DNA of 9,903 nucleotides from Gemmatimonadales bacterium. GTDB lineage: Bacteria > Gemmatimonadota > Gemmatimonadetes > Gemmatimonadales > GWC2-71-9. Numbering within the stretch: position 1 is the stretch's first letter; every line of letters starts with the position of its first letter. The notes under the pieces are model-generated. The model saw only the letters and a program-made list of their open reading frames with translations, did no database searches and was not told the DNA's origin. Positions 6,548 to 9,903 of this stretch are shown piece by piece. The position numbers and the translations under genes were made by a program. The DNA lies in contig JAUVTI010000064.1 of the NCBI GenBank assembly GCA_030601605.1, forward strand, positions 1 through 9,903. The letters run 5' to 3'.

Positions 6548-6970
6548 ATGGCACTCAATCTCCCTGAAGCGACACAGAGCTTCGACCCCGAGCCGAATGT
6601 CGTTCCGATGATCGACATTCTCTTGGTGCTGCTCATCATCTTCATGATGCAGATACCGCTCTCCCGGATGGCGATGGATGTACAGGTGCCGCCCCTGAGC
6701 ACCGGCCAGCAGCAGTCGGCCGGCCCCAGCAACAACATCGTGCTGGAGCTCTTGGCGGATGGCGGATACACGATCAACGGCCAACCGGTCGAGTTCGCGA
6801 ATCTCGACCGGGAGTTTCACACCATCTACGACAACCGTCCTGCGAAGATCCTGTTCGTCAAGTCGGCCCCAAACCGGCGTTACGAGGAAGTGATCGATGC
6901 CATGGACACCGCTCGCGGAGCGGGCGTGCAGGTCATCGGGTTTACGCCGCCGGATCCCAGCAGCGACTGA
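6548..6970 (+). CDS. exbD: Second ExbD/TolR-family protein (ExbD2)
   Basis: A 140-residue second ExbD. It shares the EPNVVPMIDI-LVLLIIFM helix signature with its neighbour, with Asp23 as the proton-carrying residue, but the rest differs clearly, so the pair is an old duplication rather than a recent copy. One membrane helix (about 18-38) is followed by a periplasmic domain (about 45-135) with the ExbD-like end RRYEEVIDAMDTARGAGVQVIG. GGAGGAGGAG inside the 3' end of exbD1 is the ribosome site for ATG 6548, and the spacing is good. Tandem exbD genes beside one exbB are known in other bacteria (for example Xanthomonas), where both may join one complex or serve different transporters. A strong hairpin follows the gene at 6995-7030. 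Confidence 0.95.
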   Translation: MALNLPEATQSFDPEPNVVPMIDILLVLLIIFMMQIPLSRMAMDVQVPPLSTGQQQSAGPSNNIVLELLADGGYTINGQPVEFANLDREFHTIYDNRPAKILFVKSAPNRRYEEVIDAMDTARGAGVQVIGFTPPDPSSD

Positions 6971-6994
6971 CGGCGGGGCCAACGACGCGGGACG

Positions 6995-7030
6995 GGGTGC
7001 GGGAGCCGAAACCGGAAGGCTCCCGCGCCC
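6995..7030 (+). terminator. Strong 13-bp hairpin after exbD2, likely U-tract-poor terminator or mRNA stabiliser
   Basis: Bases 6995-7007 pair with 7018-7030 over 13 bp with a single G-T wobble (6998/7027). The core is GCGGGAGCC / GGCTCCCGC and the loop is 10 nt. It begins 24 bp after the exbD2 stop. No T-run follows (GTGGTGTATAATGG), so it is not a textbook intrinsic terminator. Its right arm also occupies the place where a -35 for the next promoter would sit. Confidence 0.6.
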
Positions 7031-7036
7031 GTGGTG

Positions 7037-7042
7037 TATAAT
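7037..7042 (+). promoter_or_regulatory. Perfect -10 element TATAAT, placed for a leaderless tonB2 mRNA
   Basis: TATAAT is an exact consensus hexamer, rare in such GC-rich DNA. Its end is 6 nt before ATG 7049, so transcription would start at or within a base of the ATG itself. No properly spaced Shine-Dalgarno exists (TGGAG ends only 2 nt before the ATG). It is preceded by GGTG, as at 4477-4480. No recognisable -35 is present; the -35 position falls in the hairpin at 6995-7030. Confidence 0.5.
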
Positions 7043-7048
7043 GGAGCC

Positions 7049-7795
7049 ATGAGACCGCCGCGCCCTCCCACCGCGCGCCTTCCGCGCAACGCAGTCCGCT
7101 TCATCCCGGGAGTGGCGTTCTCCGCCCTGGTTCACGCCGCCATCCTCATCCTCATCATCGTCGTCGCGGCATCCACCGCCCAGGTGTTCACCTCGCTGGG
7201 GGGGCCCGGACCGGCCGGAGGCGGTGGTGGCGGCGGCAGCGGCATCGTGCGCTACGTGGAGCTGCCGGCCGCGGCGTCCGCCGCTCCAGCCGTGGCCCGG
7301 CCGGAGCAGGAGTACGTCGAGCTCGCCCTACCCAAGCCGACCCTGGCCCTCTCGGACGAGTCGCAACTGTGGCGACCGCCGGCGCTGCGCCAGCCCGCAT
7401 TGCAGGTCGTGCAGCTGGGCCGTGGTGCGGGCACGGGAGGTGGGCCCGGGGCCGGGAGCGGGACGGGTGGCGGTGTCGGGAGCGGGCAGGGCACCGGTGT
7501 AGGCGCGGGCCAGGGCCCCGGCAGCGGCGGCGGGTCCGGGGTGATACCGCCCGAGCCCCGGTTCATAACGCTGCCCCCTGACCGGCCCAAGGAGCTCAGG
7601 GGAAAGGCGTTCGACGTGCACTTCTGGGTCAATGAGCGGGGGGAGGTCACCCGGGTCGAGGTCGATCCGCCGATCGAGCACGCGGAGTACCGCGCCAAGT
7701 TCATGGAACAGGTGCGGCAGTTCGAGTTCAAGCCGGCGCGAACGCTCGACGGAACCCCCGTCGCCGGTCACGCCGTCGTCCAAATCACGCTATAA
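7049..7795 (+). CDS. TonB-like protein with glycine-rich linker (TonB2)
   Basis: A 248-residue membrane-anchored, periplasm-spanning protein of TonB-like design: a basic, Pro-rich cytoplasmic tail, one membrane helix (about 18-43), two Gly-rich segments (about 51-66 and 124-164) and a C-terminal domain (about 165-248) whose KAFDVHFWVNERGEVTRVEV and QFEFKPARTLDGTPVAGHAV look like TonB C-terminal strands. In the helix the pattern S25-A-L-V-H29 matches the Ser16/His20 pair of E. coli TonB, supporting contact with ExbB-ExbD. The linker is Gly-X repeats instead of Pro-Glu/Pro-Lys. ATG 7049 is chosen over in-frame GTG 7031 and 7034 because those overlap or precede the -10 element and have no ribosome site. 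It follows exbD2 by 78 bp but a hairpin and a separate -10 lie between. Sequence outside the helix and C-terminal domain is not recognisable; it may serve a special transporter or be a TonB-related protein with another role. Confidence 0.78.
   Translation: MRPPRPPTARLPRNAVRFIPGVAFSALVHAAILILIIVVAASTAQVFTSLGGPGPAGGGGGGGSGIVRYVELPAAASAAPAVARPEQEYVELALPKPTLALSDESQLWRPPALRQPALQVVQLGRGAGTGGGPGAGSGTGGGVGSGQGTGVGAGQGPGSGGGSGVIPPEPRFITLPPDRPKELRGKAFDVHFWVNERGEVTRVEVDPPIEHAEYRAKFMEQVRQFEFKPARTLDGTPVAGHAVVQITL
7418..7540 (+). repeat. Gly-X dipeptide repeat region in tonB2
   Basis: This GC-rich, G-strand-rich stretch encodes residues 124-164 of TonB2. Every odd position of the 41 residues is glycine, giving 24 glycines in all. 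The X residues are mainly small or polar (Ala, Ser, Thr, Gln, Val, Pro, with one Arg). At the DNA level it is a degenerate 6-bp-period repeat with many GGG runs, which may be prone to slippage. Confidence 0.85.
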
Positions 7796-7796
7796 T
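7791..7796 (+). promoter_or_regulatory. Perfect -10 element TATAAT across the tonB2 stop codon, candidate antiporter promoter
   Basis: TATAAT covers the last codon and the TAA stop (7793-7795) of tonB2. Transcription would start near 7803, leaving a leader of about 35 nt with the ribosome site GGAGGG (7823-7828) before GTG 7838. No clear -35 is seen 16-18 bp upstream (TCACGC region). It may simply be a consequence of a Leu-stop codon pair, but the exact match and position are suggestive. Confidence 0.35.
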
Positions 7797-7837
7797 CCAC
7801 CGCGCTCGACGACACCTCTAGCGGAGGGACATACCAG

Positions 7838-9820
7838 GTGCCAGCCGGGAACGCTCGCGGTCTCAAACTGGTGGTTTGGCCGATCCTCGCCCTCGCGGTT
7901 CTGGTCGGCACGCCGCTCGCAGCACAGGAGATCGAAGTGGAGATGCCGGCCGTGGTGCTCAAGGGCATCTCCCTCCAGGTCACGGTCACGGCGCCGCGGT
8001 CGCTCGACACGCTGCGGGTGGAGGTTCTGACCGCGGACGGGACGCTGCTGGGTGAGGCGCTTGTGCCGCCGGTGGGTGAAGTGACGTTCACCGACATCGT
8101 GATCGAGAGCAGCGATCAGCTGCCGCTCACGGTCCGGGCTGGTGATACCGAGGTCACCGTCTCCCGGCGGGCCTTCCCCGCGTGGTTCTCAATTCTGCCG
8201 CCACTTCTCGCAATCGTGCTGGCGCTCGTGTTCCACGAGGTGGTCAGCAGCCTGTTCCTCGGGCTCTGGCTCGGGTGCCTCTTCCTGGCCGGCTACAATC
8301 CGTTCGCCGCGCTGCTGATGACCATCGACCGGTTCATCATGCCGGCGCTTGCGGACGCGTCGCACGCCTCGATAGTCATCTTCTCGCTGCTGCTGGGCGG
8401 CATGGTCGGATTGATGACGCGCATGGGCGGGACGCGGGCCATCGTGGAGGCCGTCACTCCGCTGGCCACGACTCCGCGCCGGGCGCAGCTCGCTACGTGG
8501 CTCGCCGGGCTCGCGGTGTTCTTCGACGACTACGCCAACACGCTGATCGTGGGGAACACGATGAGGCCCCTCACGGACATGCGGGGGATCTCGCGCGAGA
8601 AGCTGGCTTACATCGTGGACTCGACCGCCGCTCCCGTGTCGGCGATCGTGTTCGTGTCGACGTGGGTGGGTTACGAGATCAGCCTCATCGGCGACGGCAT
8701 GCGCCTGGCCGTAGATCAGGGAGTGGCGACCGGCGCGGTGGCCGAGCAGCTGACCGCCGCCTCGCCGTTCGGCGTCTTCCTGATGTCCATCCCGTACCTG
8801 TTCTATCCGATCCTCGCCATCTTCGCGGTGGCCCTCATCGCAATCTCGCGGCGCGACTTCGGTCCCATGCTCAGGGCGGAGCAGCGTGCGGCTTCCGGCG
8901 GCGGCCTGTACCGGCCGGGAGCACAGCTGGCCGCAGACCTCGAGGCAGAGCTGGGCGCCGAGCCGGACGGCACTCCACTCAGGTGGTGGAACGGCATGTT
9001 GCCGGTGCTGACCGTGGTCGTGGTCGTTCTGGCGGGGCTCGCGTGGACGGGGACCAGGGGCCTCTCCGAAGCGGGCACGACCGGCTTCCAGGAAACGTCG
9101 CGCTACATCCTCAACAACACCGACGCATTCTCCACTCTGCTGTGGGGCTCCTTGATGGGCTGTGTGGTCGCGATCGGGTTGGCCACCTCGCAGCGGATCC
9201 TGACGCTCTCCCAATCGGTCACCGCACTGATAGGCGGGATGAAGGCCATGGTGCTCGCCATGGTGATCCTTGTGCTCGCCTGGTCGCTCGGCGAGGTCAC
9301 GAGCTCGCTCTCGACCGCCTCGTTCCTGTCGAGCGTGCTCTCGGAGCGGCTCCCCCTGTCGCTGCTGCCTGCCACGGTCTTCGTGGTGGCGGCGCTGATC
9401 GCGTTCGCCACGGGGACCTCGTGGGCCACGATGGCGATCCTGATCCCGCTCGTGGTGCCGCTGGCCGTGGCGCTGGGCGGTGGGCTCGGGGGCGGCGCCG
9501 CAACGGGCGCATTCGTGGGCGGCATCGCGGCGGTGCTCGCCGGAGCGATATTCGGCGACCACTGCTCGCCGATCCCGGATGCCACGGTGTTGAGCTCGAT
9601 GGCGTCGGGATGCGGCGACGTGGATCACGTGCGCACGCAGCTTCCATGCGCACTCGTGGTGGCCGGCGTCTCCCTCCTGGCATTGATCATCCTCGGCACC
9701 GTGCTCGGCTCCTCGCCGTGGGGTGCCCTGGCGATGATCGTGGTCGGCTCCGCGGCGCTCTACGCAATCGTCCGCACGTTGGGGAAGGACGCCAGGGAGG
9801 GGCAGGAGATCAGTTCGTGA
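7838..9820 (+). CDS. nhaC: Na+/H+ antiporter of the NhaC family with exported N-terminal domain
   Basis: A 660-residue inner-membrane protein that probably exchanges Na+ for H+. Family marks are FFDDYANTLIVGNTMRPLTD (Asp230, Asp231), KLAYIVDSTAAPVSAIVF, and GDHCSPIPDATVLSSMASG (573 onward), typical of NhaC-family antiporters. Hydrophobic helices run from about 117 to the C-terminus, with a soluble loop at about 337-388 (SRRDFGPML to RWWNG). NhaC-type proteins are commonly near 450-520 residues. The surplus is mostly at the N-terminus: a signal-peptide-like segment (about 8-27, with a possible cleavage site at PLAAQ) and about 85 residues rich in predicted strands (28-112), perhaps an Ig-like periplasmic domain. 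GTG 7838 is supported by GGAGGG at 7823-7828, 9 nt upstream, and by the signal peptide it yields. It follows tonB2 by 42 bp. The exact substrate cannot be read from sequence; relatives include malate/lactate exchangers. Confidence 0.9.
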   Translation: MPAGNARGLKLVVWPILALAVLVGTPLAAQEIEVEMPAVVLKGISLQVTVTAPRSLDTLRVEVLTADGTLLGEALVPPVGEVTFTDIVIESSDQLPLTVRAGDTEVTVSRRAFPAWFSILPPLLAIVLALVFHEVVSSLFLGLWLGCLFLAGYNPFAALLMTIDRFIMPALADASHASIVIFSLLLGGMVGLMTRMGGTRAIVEAVTPLATTPRRAQLATWLAGLAVFFDDYANTLIVGNTMRPLTDMRGISREKLAYIVDSTAAPVSAIVFVSTWVGYEISLIGDGMRLAVDQGVATGAVAEQLTAASPFGVFLMSIPYLFYPILAIFAVALIAISRRDFGPMLRAEQRAASGGGLYRPGAQLAADLEAELGAEPDGTPLRWWNGMLPVLTVVVVVLAGLAWTGTRGLSEAGTTGFQETSRYILNNTDAFSTLLWGSLMGCVVAIGLATSQRILTLSQSVTALIGGMKAMVLAMVILVLAWSLGEVTSSLSTASFLSSVLSERLPLSLLPATVFVVAALIAFATGTSWATMAILIPLVVPLAVALGGGLGGGAATGAFVGGIAAVLAGAIFGDHCSPIPDATVLSSMASGCGDVDHVRTQLPCALVVAGVSLLALIILGTVLGSSPWGALAMIVVGSAALYAIVRTLGKDAREGQEISS

Positions 9821-9903
9821 AGACGGAGAGTGCCGCCTGGTGCAGTTCACGGAGGAGGGTCCCCGAACGAGCCCAGAAGGCCCCCGTCGCTCCCGAGCAA
9901 CTC
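9817..9903 (+). CDS. Possible start of a further gene overlapping the antiporter stop, cut by window edge
   Basis: GTG 9817-9819 overlaps the antiporter stop TGA by the common GTGA arrangement and is preceded by AGGAG (9804-9808) at an 8-nt distance. The frame stays open for 29 codons to the window end, beginning MKTESAAWCSSRRRVPERA. I do not recognise the product, and its basic, Ser/Arg-rich start shows no domain. All three forward frames are open over this short GC-rich tail, so openness is weak evidence; the ribosome site and overlap are what support it. Confidence 0.3.
   Translation, partial: MKTESAAWCSSRRRVPERAQKAPVAPEQL

Noticed and set aside
5305..6970. Reading exbB-exbD-exbD as tolQ-tolR or as a MotAB-type motor
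   Set aside because: A TonB gene leads the operon, there is no tolB, pal or OmpA-like peptidoglycan-binding domain, and lengths fit ExbB/ExbD. The families are homologous, so a Tol-like role is unlikely but not excluded by sequence alone.
7031..7048. Earlier tonB2 starts at GTG 7031 or 7034
   Set aside because: They precede or overlap the TATAAT element and have no ribosome site; ATG 7049 gives a normal short cytoplasmic tail before the membrane helix.
8189..9850. 553-codon open frame on the minus strand opposite the antiporter
   Set aside because: Its product is Arg/His/Gly-rich with no domain, as expected from the antisense of a GC-rich gene, whereas the plus strand encodes a clear NhaC-family protein over the same bases.
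1..9903. tRNA, rRNA, CRISPR, insertion sequence, integrase, toxin-antitoxin or phage-defence genes
   Set aside because: Reading both strands gave no cloverleaf, spaced repeats, transposase or integrase motifs, or defence domains; genes and composition look like an ordinary chromosomal segment.

Overview
The window is GC-rich bacterial chromosome, dense with genes that run almost entirely rightward. It carries no tRNA, rRNA, insertion sequence, CRISPR array or other sign of mobile DNA that I can see. The best taxonomic guess is Gemmatimonadota or a relative. The clues are high GC, one ExbB with two ExbD proteins, a TonB whose start resembles MFDVLVES, and a TonB linker carrying a motif like FDPRDYSGVGIEGG. 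This rests on remembered family resemblance, not a search.

Layout. Positions 1-374 (minus strand) hold the start of a Mn/Fe superoxide dismutase gene that runs off the left edge. Divergent from it, 590-4330 is a tight sensory operon: a cytoplasmic GAF-PAS histidine kinase, an OmpR-family response regulator overlapping it by 4 bp, and a membrane CusS-like histidine kinase 4 bp later. A 190-bp intergenic region follows, with an AT-rich direct-repeat patch and a -10-like element. Next comes an energy-transduction cluster: tonB1 (4521), exbB (5305), exbD1 (6081) and exbD2 (6548), closed by a strong hairpin at 6995-7030. A second TonB-like gene (7049) seems to have its own promoter. Last is an NhaC-family Na+/H+ antiporter (7838-9820) with an added exported N-terminal domain. 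A possible downstream ORF overlaps its stop codon and leaves the right edge.

How the genes may work together. ExbB and the two ExbDs would form the proton-driven motor in the inner membrane, and TonB1 and/or TonB2 would carry its energy to outer-membrane transporters. The antiporter trades Na+ for H+ and so acts on the same ion gradients. The three-gene signalling operon (two kinases, one regulator) lies directly upstream of the TonB cluster. About 11-bp-spaced direct repeats in the gap, the spacing typical of OmpR/PhoB-family sites, make control of the tonB1 operon plausible but unproven.

Nothing here is convincingly a wholly new system. The most unusual points are: two kinases of different classes sharing one regulator; two dissimilar TonBs around one motor, one lacking the usual membrane His and the other with a strict Gly-X linker; promoter layouts that suggest leaderless mRNAs; and the antiporter's exported domain.
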